The notes beneath the pieces are model-generated. The model saw only the letters and a program-made list of their open reading frames with translations, ran no database searches and was not told the origin of the DNA. Of a stretch of 64,000 nt of DNA, positions 22,141 through 34,034 are shown piece after piece; the first letter of the stretch is position 1, and every line of letters starts with the position of its first letter. Both the position numbers and the translations under genes were made by a program. The DNA is from Hemicordylus capensis (Eukaryota > Chordata > Lepidosauria > Squamata > Cordylidae). Location: NCBI RefSeq assembly GCF_027244095.1, contig NC_069658.1, forward strand, positions 263,384,687-263,448,686, read 5' to 3'.

Positions 22141-23278
22141 TATATACTGCCCTTCCGAAATGGCTCAGGTAACCCTGCAGATTGCAACACACTCATAAGT
22201 GAAAGTCCCTATAGAGGTTTTTTTATTAGCATAAGTAACCTTCAGTCGATTGAAGAGTTTTATAATCCCCCCCCAACAGTTTATCACAAGGAATGTGATC
22301 AAAGGCTGCCTTAAAGTCAACAAAGGTGGCATACAGCGCACCCCTCGGCTTGTTCTTGTACTTATTTATTAGATGCCTCAGGACCCAACTGGTCTATGGT
22401 AGATTATCCAGCTCTGAAACCAGCCTGCTCCTCTACCAGTACACTTTCTTGCTCAAACCAATCAAGGAGCTTCTGATATAGGTGTCTAGCATAACGTTTA
22501 CCAATTATACAGAGGAGGCTAATCAATCTATAATTAGCTGGATCAGTTTTGATTCCTTTCTTAAAGACTGGGATAATTATAGACAAGCCCCAATCATGAG
22601 GTATACATGCAGATTGGTTAATACAGTATATGTAAGGAGTGGTACTAGTACTGGAGCCCACCACACCAGATTAGATTTTATCAGTTCAATGGGAATAAAA
22701 TCACTACCAGGTGCCTTCCCAGATATTTTTTTTTTTTTTGCCCAACCAGTTCATTAATCTCCCCAGGGGTAACTGAGGGCCATTCTGGTATGGAAAGGTC
22801 CACCTCATAATCAATAGTATAGAAATAGTTTGGGGCAGCCATAAAGTGGGCAGGAAAAAAGGATTCCCAAATTCCAGGTGGGATCAGGTAATAATCTTGG
22901 ACTGGGACTGATTTGAGGCTTATTCTCCCTCTGACTAGTGACCAAAATCTAGAGGAATTTTTTTAGTCTAGAGGCCTGTATCAACAACTGCCAGGACTCT
23001 TTGATTTCCAGTTTTTTCTTATGGTAAATCAGATTTTTATACTGTTTCTTTCAGCGCCATCACTGATTGAGAAGATGTTAACAGGTTACCTGCTCTAAAT
23101 AAATTAAATTATTTAACCAGCTGTTTTCTGGCTAAAACACATTCATGGTCGAACCCATGGTTTCGATTGGTTGTTATTATTAGATGGGGGCCCAGACACC
23201 TCTCATTAGTGAGAGGGCCCTGTAGTTGCTGGATCAGTATTTGATAATTATCTAAAATTTCAATAATCAACTGGACAT
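21480..23278 (-). mobile_element. Old LINE, Ingi/Vingi-like, 3' half
   Basis: On the minus strand, reverse transcriptase pieces appear in two frames: 22404-22664 with IIPVFKKGIKTDPANYRLIS and EEQAGFRAG, and 21680-22036 with LAILFYADD and KYLGVIF. YADD is the RT active-site box. Frames are broken several times, so this copy is dead. An ATTT/GATT array at 22075-22140 and possibly an L2-like tail are inserted. The 5' half resumes at 25735 after a CR1 insertion. Confidence 0.7.
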
Positions 23279-25734
23279 TAAGAACATAAGAACATCCCTG
23301 CTGGATCAGGCCCAAGGCCCATCTAGTCCAGCATCCTGTTTCGCACAGTGGCCCACCAGATGCCGCCAGAAGCCACAGGCAGGACGGCATGCCCTCTCTT
23401 CTGCAGTTACTCCCATGCAACTGATACTCAGACGCATCCTGCCTTTGAGGCTGGAGGTGGCCCACAGCCCTCTGACTAGTAGCCTTTGATAGACCTCTCC
23501 TCCATGAAGTTATCCAAACCCTTCTTAAACCCATCCAGGTTTTTGGCCATCACCACATCTTGTGGCAGAGAATTCCACAAGTGGATTATGCGTTGTGTGA
23601 AAAAGTACTTCCGTTTGTTGGTCCTAGATTTCCTGGCAATCAATTTCATGGGATGACCCCTGGTTCTAGTTTTATGGGAGAGGGAGAAGAATTTCTCTCT
23701 ATCCACTTTCTCCACACCATGCATGATTTTATAGACCTCTATCATGTCTCCCCACAGTCGTCGTTTCTAAACTAAATAGCCCCAGGTGTTGTAGTATTGC
23801 CTCATAAGAAAGGTGCTCTAGGCCCCTGATCATCTTGGTTGCCCTCTTCTGCACCTTTTCCAGTTCAACAATGTCCTTTTTAAGATGTGGTGACCAGAAT
23901 TGTATGCAGTACTCCAGGTGTGGTTGCACCATATTTTTGTATAAGGGCATTATAATAATAGCCATTTTATTTTCAATCCCCTTCCTAATGATCCCTAGCA
24001 TGGGATTGGCCTTTTTCACAGCTGCTGCACATTGAGTCAACACTTTCAACAAGCTGTCCACCACGACCCCAAGATCCCTCTCCTGGTCAGTTACCAACAG
24101 CTCAGATCTCATCAGCATATACTTGAAGTTGGGGTTTTTCGTCCCAATGTGCATCACTTTACACTTGCTAACACTGAACCGTATTTGCCACTTTGTCGCC
24201 TGCTCCCCCAATTTAGAGAGATCCCTTTGGAGCTTCTCACAATCTGTTTTGGATTTCACTACCTGAAAGAGTTTGGTATCATCTGCAAATTTGGCCGCCT
24301 CGCTGCTTGCTTACCCCTACTTCTAGATCATTTATGAATAAATTAAAAAGCACCAGTCCCAATACAAATCCCTGGGGGACCCCACTTCTTACTTCCCTCC
24401 ATTGTGAAAACTCTCCATTTATACCTACCCTCTGTTTCCTGTCTTTCAACCAGTTAGCAATCCACACATGTACTTGTCCCCTTATCCCATAACTGCTAAG
24501 TTTCCTCTGCAGTCTTTGATGAGGAACTTTGTCAAAAGCTTTTTGGAAGTCCAGGTATACTATGTCAACTGGATCACCTTGATCCACACACTTGTTGACA
24601 CTCTCAAAGAAGTCCAAAAGGTTGGTGAGGCAAGATTTACCTTTGCTCAAGCCATTCTAGTTCACTCCCAGCAGGGCCTGTTCTTCTATGTGCTTTACCA
24701 TTCTATCCTTGAGGATGCTTCCCATCAATTTGCCGGGAACAGACATTAGGCTAACCAGCCTGTAATTTCCCGGATCGCACATGGATCTCTTTTTGAAAAT
24801 CAGTGTTACATTTGCTACTCTCCAGTCCTCTGGTACAGAGCCCGGTTTCAGGGATAAGTTACATATTTTAGCAAGGAGGCTGGCAATTTCACATTTGAGT
24901 TCTTTGAGGACTCTGGATGGATGCCATCTGGCCCTGGTGATTTGTTTTCAATTTTTCCAGACAGTTTAGGAAATCATCTCTTGCCACTTCTATCTGACTC
25001 AGTTCTCTAGCCTCCATCCCTAAGAAGCCTGGTTCAGGAACAGGTATATGCCCAGTATCCTCTGCCATGAAGACGGACCCAAAAAAACTCATTTGGCTGC
25101 TCTGCAACCTCCATATCCTCCTTAATAATCCCTTTCACTCCCTCATTGTCTAATGGTCCAACCACCTCCCTGGCAGGTTTCCTGCTTCTGATGTATTTAA
25201 AGAAGTTTTTGTTATTCCCCTTGATACTTTTGGCTAAATGTTCCTCAAGCTCTCTTTTCGCCTCCCTTATTGTCACCTTGCATTTCTTTTGCCAGAGTTT
25301 GTGTTCCTTTCTGTTCTCTTCATTTGGGAATTGGAAGAGGCCTTCCAATTTCAGAAGGAAGTCTTCTTCCCTTTTATGGCTTCCTTGACGGTACCCGTTA
25401 GCCATGCTGGCATCCTCCTGGACTTAGTGATACCTTTCCTCCTTTTGGGTATACAATCTAACTGGGCTTCTAATATTGTGGTTTTGAGTAAACTCCATGC
25501 ACTCTGGAGCGAAGTGACTCTCCTGGATTTCCCTTTCAGCTTTCTTTTCACCGTACTCCTCATTTTGGAGAAGTTTCCTCTTCTGAAATTCAAAATGTCT
25601 GTGTTAGACTTCCTTGGTGGTTCTCTCCCCGCAAGTATGCTGAATTTGATGGCACTATGGTCACTGTTCACCAAAAGGTCGATGACACTGACATCACGCA
25701 CCAGGACCTGGGTGCCACTCAGAATTAAGTCATT
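23279..25734 (-). mobile_element. CR1 LINE, 5'-truncated, inserted in an older LINE
   Basis: On the minus strand the element covers the end of the endonuclease domain, linker and full reverse transcriptase of CR1 ORF2. RT markers include [10 protein letters not shown], a GVPQGFVLG box and FADD near 24270. The thumb/C-terminal part shows KCKVMHIG and KRATKMIRGLEHL, and the FFTQRIIHLWNSLPQDVV end. The 3' UTR ends at 23279 with the TTCTTATGTTCTTA repeat. CATTAA occurs on both sides (23274-23279 and 25732-25737) and may be a target duplication. ORF2 is in at least five frames. It is better preserved than its host LINE, so younger. Confidence 0.88.
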
Positions 25735-26090
25735 AAAAGGTTATATCTGATGTGCAACAATTCCACTGACTCAAGTAGATCACTCAGGAATTTGGTGGTT
25801 TCGCTGGTCCATCCGATGCGAGAATGGGAGATGGTGTCAGCATCAACACGAGTTGGTTCCTCTGGAATATAAATGTTTCTATCTGGGGATCTCACACACA
25901 AAGTCAAGGGCATATGGTCCCTTTCCACCTTAAGGTCAACTTTCAGCTGTAAAGTTGAAGAGTTTAGCTGTAAAGTTTCAGTAAAACATGATCTAGTAAA
26001 TTTCTAGAGGCTACAAAATAATCAATAGTAACCCTCCCCCATCCAGTATGTGAGTTCTCTGACCAAATCACCTTCTGATGACCCATTTAG
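25735..26090 (-). mobile_element. Old LINE, Ingi/Vingi-like, 5' half remnant
   Basis: The minus-strand frame at 25725-25928 has ERDHMPLTLCV, which resembles the SDH box at the end of an APE endonuclease domain, and matches no CR1 sequence. It continues the element of 21480-23278 interrupted by the CR1. Confidence 0.55.
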
Positions 26091-27939
26091 GTAAACATAT
26101 CAATATTGTTGACAAATTCTAGTCATTGTTGAATTCATGATTTCATTTTGGCATGACTTGCTGTTATTGGCTGAATGCCCAGACATCAGTGTTGATTTAA
26201 GTTTTATCTCTGCAAGGTCAGTTTTAGCAGCTGTTTCAGAGCCATGAGACTTTTTAACCCTTTTGCTACATAAAGGAAAGCTATAATTATCCAAAAAGTA
26301 ATAAAAAATTGATGCTAAATGATTGCATATTCATAAAAGTTTAGATGGAACTTCATTCTGTTAGACCATGATAACCAGTCTTTTATGAAAGTTAACATTC
26401 GGTAGCCAGTAAAGGGATTGAATACCACTTGAATACCACTTGTGCTGGATTGCAGCAAAGCAATTGGCTCAGAGATTGGAGAACTGCCTTTTTGCTGTTC
26501 CAGTGATTATAATTAATCCAGAATGACCAATAAATAAAGCAATTTGCTTGCTCTGTAGGCTATGAGAGTTCCTAAAGTTTTTAGAGTTGTTTCCAGCAGG
26601 TAAACATCTCGGGGAACAAGATAAGGTGTAGGCATTTGTCACGTCTGCTGAAACAGAAGTAATGGATTACTGAAAACAGTACTGGATACCTTAGCTGAGG
26701 ATTTACATAAATATCAGCTGGGTACAGGCTGTAAGGATAATATTTACAGCCTGTACCCAGCTAATATTTATGTAGATATTTATGTTTGAGAACCCCTGCA
26801 TTAGGGAATGCTTTCTTCCATTTGTGCCTCTGCCTATTTGTGAAGAAAATCAGAGAAAGCCTTGCTTTGTGAACAGCCTATATCCTTAGAATGATTCAGT
26901 GGTGAGAATGTTCTCATTGCTATCATCAGCCGCTGCCATCTTGGAAGGAGCTCCACTCCTCTCACCACTGGTATCTGTAGCAACTGGAAGACACAACAAT
27001 TAGAGCAGAAACAGAATTTCAAACAAATGGCATAATATAATAAATGGTAAATACTGTCAGTAATTTTATCAATTTTCAAGTCATGCCTTTCAGTTCAGGC
27101 ACAATGTTTAGGTGCTGCCATGTGCATGTGATATGCAGAAATTAGCTGCATGGACCCAAAGAAAGGAGAAGAGAAGATAGCTATTAGAAAAGGATCAGAA
27201 ACTTCAAACTTAGAATGACATCAGAGCGTGATGACCGAATGGTGGTGACTGTATGATCAATATAAATTGATCGTTTATATGGCAAGGTGGCACCTTGACA
27301 ACTTGCAATCTGTGTCTGTTTTAGAGTCTGGCTCATTATCTAAAAGATAAACTCTGAAAATTTGAGTCAAGAATAGGGATACAAATTTAAATCTTCTGAG
27401 AATCCATCATTGGCTATTTTAAATATATATTTTAAATATAAACTTTGGAATATTTGAGTTCAGAATATCTCAAAGTTTCCAAGAAGTATTTCTTCAATAA
27501 CAGGTAACTATCTCCCAGAAGAAAGATACCTAATTAACTGAACAATTGATTCTCCCTTGAGTTAAAAATAAATAGATTTGGTTTTGTTAAACAACAGCAT
27601 TTTAATGATTCCAATTAATAAGTACCAGTGGGTCTTGTTGCAGAAGATGTTTTTTCTGAACAATATAATTAAACAACTTTTAAATGGAAAACTGTCCACT
27701 AATTAGCAAATGAAAACTTTTTTTAAAAAAAATCAACAACTCATATCTGATTCAAGTATACTGAAAACTATTGACATGAATCTCATTAGTTTGCAGTATT
27801 TTTCAAACTGTATGTAAATGGTGATGAAGCACTCAGATTCACAATCCAGTAAAATGGAAACATTTTTATGGACATAAATTATTTCATTTCATTCCCTGTC
27901 TTTCTTCCATGGACATGGTACAAAAGGCTTTCAGATGGT
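26091..27939. other. No gene seen
   Basis: AT-rich intergenic DNA. Contains the inverted repeat at 26704-26774 and nothing else I can assign. Confidence 0.4.
26704..26774. repeat. Inverted repeat, 31 bp arms, 9 nt loop
   Basis: TCAGCTGGGTACAGGCTGTAA in the left arm is mirrored by TTACAGCCTGTACCCAGCT in the right arm, with one or two mismatches in the outer AT part. No terminal transposon motif is seen beside it. Confidence 0.88.
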
Positions 27940-28138
27940 CAGAGGCGTAACTAGGGAAAACGGCGCCCGGGGCAAGCACTGAAATTGCACCCCCTGCCCC
28001 CCCCAACATACATCTGACTGACACACATGTGTTTTTTCCTCACAACAACCCTGTGAAGTTGGCTTGTATCTCAAACATCAGAATTATGATGCACTGAATG
28101 ATGATACATCCTACATTACATTTAGGTATTTCTCTGTG

Positions 28139-28211
28139 TAAACTGCCCTGAGCCATTTTTGGAAGGGTGGTATAGAAACCGAATTAATAATTATTAATAT
28201 TAATATTATTA

Positions 28212-28252
<41 letters not shown>

Positions 28253-28270
28253 AATAATAATAATAATATT
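28139..28270 (+). repeat. L2-like 3' tail with (TTA)n
   Basis: AACTGCCCTGAGCCATTTTTGG, GGGTGGTATAGAAACCG and a TTA trinucleotide array at 28205-28268. Confidence 0.65.
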
Positions 28271-28452
28271 TCAGAAGAAACAAGGAGGTCTTGCAGCACT
28301 TTGAAGACTAACATGGCAATTGTAGCCTAACCTTTTTGTGGACTTGAGCTCACTTCATCTGGTCCATAAAAGCCTATGCTACAACAAGTGAGTTAATATT
28401 TAAAGTGCCACAAGACTTCTTGTATTCTTACTGCATCAGACAGCATGGCCCC

Positions 28453-28637
28453 TCTGGAAATTGTTACTACAGAAGAGCAGCAGCCCAACTTTTAAAAGTG
28501 TGATCATCTTTATTGCAAACACAAAATCCATTAAAATTGTTAAGTCAAGATAAGAGACTTCTGAATCTTGACTGCAATCAAGATGATCACACTTTAAAAA
28601 GTTGGGCTACTGCTCTTCTGTAGTAACAATTTCCAGA
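28453..28637. repeat. Inverted repeat, 65 bp arms, 55 nt loop
   Basis: 28453-28517 pairs with 28573-28637; the arms include TCTGGAAATTGTTACTACAG and GTGTGATCATCTT with few mismatches. It sits inside the 3.3 kb hAT element. Confidence 0.88.
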
Positions 28638-28696
28638 GTGCTGTCTGTGCTGTTGTTGAATAAGCATATTAAAATAATATTATAATAAGCATTTTC

Positions 28697-28925
28697 AGGG
28701 CCAGCATGGTGTAGTGGTTAGTGTGTTGAACTAGGACTGTGGAGACCTGAGTTCAAATCCCCATTCAGCCATGATACTTGCTGGGTGACTCTGGGCCAGT
28801 CACTTCTCTCTCAGCTGAACCTACTTCACAAGGTTGTTGTGAGGAGAAACTTGAGTATGTAGTACACCGCTCTGGGCTCCTTGGAGGAAGAGTGGGATAT
28901 AAAATGTAAAAATAATAATAATAAA
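28697..28925 (+). repeat. Sauria SINE, near full length
   Basis: Box A ATGGTGTAGTGGTTAGTG, box B GAGTTCAAATCCCC, then TGCTGGGTGACTCTGGGCC, CACAAGGTTGTTGTGAGG, GCTCCTTGGAGGAAGAG and an AATAAT tail. It post-dates the hAT derivative that contains it, or was carried along with it. Confidence 0.9.
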
Positions 28926-29528
28926 TGTTTGTCTGTTTCTTAGTAGAACTAGTTTGTTCATGCTAGCTGTTGGTACCAAAAGACAGATATCATTTATCTT
29001 AAAAGAATCTCATTTGATTTGGACTACAGATGGCATCTATATTTTAAAGTGCTAATTGAAGCCAAAATCAATAGATTGCTTTCCAGTGAACTGAGAGAGG
29101 TAGTGTTTGATTTCTCTAATGATTCAGAAGATTTCTTCTTAAACGTTATTTGCAGAAGGGAAAGTGTGGCGTTTGGGTGGGGAGTAATGTAATGTTTCAT
29201 TACTGGATAAAGTAAATGAGTATTGTCAGGGGTATATATGGTTATCTATAAATGGGCATATTGTTGCCCTACTAAGTCCCCAAAATCATGCTTCTGAGAC
29301 AGCACAAAGGTAGCTGCTGGCATGGTATATCTTGTTCTATGCCCTTGTCAGCACTTTTAGGACTTTGTCAAAAAGTCTTATACTGTCATTATTATTATTA
29401 TTATTTTACATAATATATTATGACCATTCTTAGGTTTTGGTGTTGTTCTTCCTAATAATTCTAAACTAATTGACTGTTCTCAACTTCCCCTCAACATTGT
29501 TATTAATGTTGGCTGACATTCTCATTGC

Positions 29529-29729
29529 ATGCAAAAAGACCTAGTCTCCCAAGCCACCCGCCACCTAATGAAGCAGCTTTGTGAAATCTTTCCATATGCG
29601 AATACTAATGAAGATCTTCCAGCACAATTAAAATCACAGCCAGTGGCTGAAGAGGAAACACCAAACAATAGCAACTGTCTAGATGTGCATATTATTTTCA
29701 TGTTGCAACTAGCTTTTGTTCAGGTCTAA
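29529..29729 (+). other. Unrecognised short open frame inside the hAT derivative
   Basis: A 66-codon frame, MQKDLVSQATRHLMKQLCEI onward, has a protein-like composition but no motif I recognise. It could be a relic of a captured or deleted coding region, or chance. Confidence 0.2.
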
Positions 29730-30439
29730 TGTTAAAAACTTTCACATTTCAAATGGCCCTTGCCATCCTTGACAGTGCAAAGTACTGTCAGCAACTTTGA
29801 AGAGCAGTAATGTCTTGGGTTCTTTTGCTCCGGTTTTTAAAAATCTGATTAATCTGATCAGATGGAGCTAAAACTAGTAGTGTATTGATTTTGGGAGGGG
29901 TGGGTTGGGGCTTGTGTAATCTTTAAAGCTATGTTTTTACCTAGAAAATCACCCCTGGATTGATTTTCCTTGGATTCTTGCAGAAGGAACATATTTTTCC
30001 CCCTCCCCCCACCCACCTCAAACATTTGCAACTTGGAGAGAGGAGGAATTAGAGAAGGCACATCCAGAGAGGAATTAACATGATACTTCTTGGGAAGGAA
30101 GCTGCGGTGGTTCCATTGTTGATTCAGCCTCACACCTTCATTTTATTATCATACAGCAGGAACTGAGCCTTTCATCATCCACCCGCCCCGCCCCCCAGCC
30201 GCCGGGAGCATTCCTCTTTGGTCAAAGCCTATGTTTGATATACAATCAGTACAAGTGGCAAACAGTTTGCAAACACTGAGATTATATTCATATTAAGTGT
30301 TGGGGGCTAAAAGCCATTTTTTAAAGGACACTTGGAGAGAGGAGGATTAGGCGAAACAGGGCACATACATTTCTAGAGAAATTAACAGACATCATGATAC
30401 TTTGGAAGGAAGCTGCTGCCGTTCCATTTTGTTGATTCA

Positions 30440-31275
30440 CAGGCTGCTGACCCACCCACCTTAATTTTCATGCATGAGTGAGCAAACAAACACGGACTCC
30501 CTCCCGACTCCGTCCTTCTCAGCTCCCTCGAAAGGCTGCCCATAAGGACAAAAGCAACATAGATAATTATGCAGATTCTCCCCGCATTTCTCAAGCAGAG
30601 AGTCTTTGTGTGCCCAGATTGAGAGAGCGAAAGAGAAAGACAAAAAGAAAAGCTTTACCTCGGCTTTAAGCTGCCCAGCCCTAAGGAAGAAAAGGAGAAC
30701 TTCCTTCCAAACAAGCCTCCGTGTTCTCTCCTGCCTGCTGCAGCCCCAGGCTCTCCTTCGCTCCGTGACCACGCCACATGGATGCAGCAAACAAGCCTCC
30801 GTGTTCTCTCCTGCCTGCTGCAGCCCCAGCAACGACGCGACGGCGTGGCTCTACATCGCTCCACGACCGTGCCACGTGGGTGCAGCCTGCTGCTGCAAAG
30901 TTACCGAGGCAAGCTGGGAGGACGCCAGGACGGAGACCCACGCATGCGCAGCGCGACTACCCTAGAAAGGCGCCTGCTGCAGCGCCCGCCGCCAAGCCAC
31001 CCTGATGCATCCTGATGCAGGCCAGCAAAGCAATGGGGGGGGCGGCCGCAGAAGGGACCGGAGCCGGACCGCTCGGGGGGGGCGCCGATGCGCTCCCTTG
31101 ACTGCTGCTGCGGCTCGGCTGAGCCAGAAATTTGAATTTAAAAATTTAATTTTAAAAAAAAAAATTAAAAAAATTGGGGGGATCGGCGGGGGTCATGGCG
31201 GCGCCCCCCACGTGATCCGCAGCGATGGCGCCCGGGGCACATGCCCCCCCTGCCCCCCCTATCGTTACGCCTATG
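30440..31275. other. GC-rich right end of the 3.3 kb hAT
   Basis: CpG-containing sequence ending in the hAT terminus. A segment with CCTCCGTGTTCTCTCCTGCC is duplicated (30715 and 30797). A downstream part with CCAGCAAAGCAATGGGGGGG is shared with the 391 bp copy at 58140. Position corresponds to the GC-rich end of the 7.75 kb element, where a promoter for the transposase would be expected. Confidence 0.5.
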
Positions 31276-31443
31276 CAGATGGTCTCCTGTTCAAATGCTA
31301 ACCACAGAGAGACCTTTCAGCATCTTATGTTTTCAGACCATGCTCTGAGTCTACAAGGACTCTGAGGGTCCTTTTTTGTCCCATTCCTGTGCGGATTATT
31401 TTCATTGTCTCTGTTCTGGTCTAGGATGTGTCTGTGTCTGTGT

Positions 31444-31609
31444 CAGGCTTGGACCGGCCCACAGGGCAACAGGGCATATTCCTGGTGGGTCCCACCTGCA
31501 GGGTGCCCTTGCACCCCAACTCCAACCCTTAATTACCCATTCTGCTCAAAACCCAGCGCTCTCCCCACATAGATTCCACCACCCTCTCAGTGCCCCCAGT
31601 CCGGCCCTG
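31444..31609. mobile_element. hAT miniature, perfect target duplication
   Basis: GTCTGTGT lies at 31436-31443 and 31610-31617. Termini CAGGCTTGGACCGGC and CAGTCCGGCCCTG are imperfect inverted repeats. The 166 bp copy has no coding capacity and belongs to a third hAT terminal type in the window. Confidence 0.85.
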
Positions 31610-31855
31610 GTCTGTGTTCAGACTTGGAGGTGGAGTCTAAGTTTCAGTTTAGCCTTCCTACTTGTTGACTCTTCCTCTCTCTGCATAAGAGACTATTCAT
31701 CTGTTTATTGTTTTCTTAGCCCATGTTTTTTAGTTAGTAATAAATATGAAACTATCATTTCTCAGTTAAGGTTGGCTTTCTGTTCAGTTACTTACAGTAG
31801 ATAAATAATTTATCTGCAACAATTCCTATGAGGTTGCCTCAACTGATGTGAGAAG

Positions 31856-33027
31856 TAGGGATGTGCAAAACGATTTGTACCCGACTCAGGCCATTTCGGG
31901 CAATTTGTCAACAAAACAAATCGCCCCTTTGCACCTTCCGAAAGTTCCATTGACAAAATGGATTGCTCCTGTTTCAGCTCCGAAAGATTTGTTGCTTCGG
32001 ACCACACTTCGGTTCTGAGTGTGGATTCTATGATAGCAAATGAGATTTTCAATGAGACACCATGAATCCACTCTCATTTGCTATCATAGAATCTACACTC
32101 CGAACATCTAAGAAACAACAGAACCCTGTACCCCATGGGTTAGAAACCCATGGGGGTGGTTGGCACCCTATGTGCACTACATCACCACTCTCTCTGGGCC
32201 ACCCCAGCACCCCCCAAGTGCACTTATAGGGCTGCTGAAACCTCCATTATACCTTATAGGGAAAAACCTTAAAGATGCGTAAACTTCAACAATTCACCAA
32301 AAATCAGCCCTCTGCCCAAATCCTTAAAAAAAAAAAAAATCTGGTAGCTTCCTTGCCCCTATCTTGCACTACCACCAACCTGCACAGCTCTGGGCCACCC
32401 CTTTCCCCCCGACGTGAAGCAATACACCCTCCATTATACCTAATGGGGAAAAACCTTAAAGACGCGTAAACTTCAACAATTCACCCAAAATCAGCGCTTT
32501 GCACAATCACTCTGCAATTGGGGTGGTAGCCTCCACCAATTAGGCACTACGACCCCACCCCACTATTCTGCCCCAGATCCCACGTTATGCCCCCAATCTG
32601 CCCCAAAGACACTAAAACTTCAGAAATTCACCAAAAATCAGCCCTCTGCCCAATCCCTCTGCAATTGGGGTGGTAGCCTCCACCCTTTAGGCACTACCAC
32701 CCCACCCCACTCTTTTGGCCCTGGGACCCGAAATTCAAGTAGACATCACATCAGACCTTTTTTCATTGAAGTCAATTGGAGGCAAAAAGGCGGGAAATTC
32801 AAATTGATGTCATTGCTCAAAATGGAGGGGGAAGAAGAAGGCATTTATTGGCCCCAAAATGGAGGGCCGAAACAACAAATATGTCGGATTCGAAGCAGGG
32901 GTGATTCGTTTCGGATCCGAATAATTTGGGGGGGCTTCGAGGGTGATTCGGTTCGGATCCGAATCACCAGAAATCAGCAGTTTCGGGTACAGATCGATCT
33001 GTACCCAAAACGTTTCGCACATCCCTA
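31856..33027. mobile_element. hAT-like miniature, TAGGGATGTGCRAAACG family
   Basis: Termini TAGGGATGTGCAAAACG and CGTTTCGCACATCCCTA, with subterminal GTACCC on both sides. An internal inverted repeat at about 32015-32100 carries ATTCTATGATAGCAAATGAG and its complement. The interior has repeats of ACTTCAACAATTCACC type. The 8 bp flanks differ (GTGAGAAG and GCTTCAAG). Relatives at 34975-35800 and 60265-61085. Confidence 0.75.
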
Positions 33028-33035
33028 GCTTCAAG

Positions 33036-34030
33036 TATTGTGGTTTTGAGTAAACTCCATGCACTCTGGAGCGAAGTGACTCTCCTGGATTTCCCTTTCA
33101 GCTTTCTTTTCACCGTACTCCTCATTTTGGAGAAGTTTCCTCTTCTGAAATTCAAAATGTCAGTGTTAGACGTCCTTGGTGATTCTCTCCCCGCATGTAT
33201 GCTGAATTTGATGGAACTGTGGTCACTGTTCCCTAACGGGTCGATGACACTGACGTCACGCACCAGGTCCTGGGTGTCACTCAGAATTAGGTCCAAGGTT
33301 GCCCTGATTTCTTCCTGCAACTCCCAGTCACTGTTGGCATTTTGATCTGGAGGGCAATAGCACATCCCCAGTAGCACGTTCCCTTTCCGGCCTTGTATAG
33401 TCACCCACAGGGTTTCTGTGGAGGACCCCGGTCCACCTAGGTTTTCAAGCTTGTTAGATTCTATCCCTTCTTTAACATACAGTGCTACTCCACCTCCAAT
33501 GCGCCCCTCCATGTCCTTTCTGTAGAGTTTATACCCAGGGATGACTGTGTCCCACTGGTTCTCACTGTTCCACCATGTTTCTGTTATGCCCACTATATCT
33601 ATTTCTGTCTTAGCAACCAAGCACTCCAGCTCACTCATCTTGGCTCAAAGGCTTCTGGCATTGGCACATAAGCACCTATACTCTGAATCTCTCCCCTGAA
33701 GTATTCTATTCTTATGACTCTTTGACCTGCTGGCACAGGCTCCTGTCTGCTCTTTATGCAGTTCTGCACTGTCGCCTTCTGTTTTATCTGAATTCATTGC
33801 ACCCTCGCACTTTAATGGATGCCTTTTGCCAAATGGGATACTGCCCAGCTCCCGTCGGCTGTTCCCCAGGTGTCATTTTAAAAGCTGCTCTGCCACCTTT
33901 TTGATTTTAAGCGCCAGCAGTCTGGTTCCATCTTGGTTCAAGTGCAACCCGTCCCTTTTGTACAGGCCTTGCTTGCCCCAAAATGTGTCCCAGTACCTAA
34001 CAAATCTAAACCCCTCCTCCCGGCACCAAC
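33036..34030 (-). mobile_element. CR1 LINE fragment (ORF1 end plus ORF2 endonuclease)
   Basis: The minus-strand frame at 32964-33638 shows the CR1 endonuclease (DIVGITETWWNSENQWDTV, a GGGVALYVK block, LGNSDHSSIKF at the SDH box). Upstream, 33873-34030 shows the end of ORF1 with YKRDGLHLNQDGTRLL, as in the esterase-like ORF1 domain of CR1. The 3' side is missing where it abuts the miniature element. Confidence 0.85.
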
Positions 34031-34034
34031 ATCT

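Larger units (their letters stand above)
27940..31275 (-). mobile_element. 3.3 kb non-autonomous hAT, CAGAGGCG family, perfect target duplication
   Basis: CAGATGGT lies at 27932-27939 and 31276-31283. Left terminus CAGAGGCGTAACTAGGG with GGCAAGCACTGAAATTGC; right terminus CCCCCCTATCGTTACGCCTATG preceded by GGCGCCCGGGGCAC. Both ends match the 7.75 kb element at 47809 and the 391 bp element at 57990. No transposase remains; the interior carries an L2-like tail, a Sauria SINE and an inverted repeat. A GC-rich right end of about 830 bp is shared in part with the short copy. Strand is set by analogy with the transposase of the long copy. Confidence 0.9.

Noticed and set aside
30461-31015. Overlapping GC-rich frames in the 3.3 kb hAT
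   Set aside because: Repeated CCTCCGTGTTCTCTCC segments give similar peptides in several frames; no domain.
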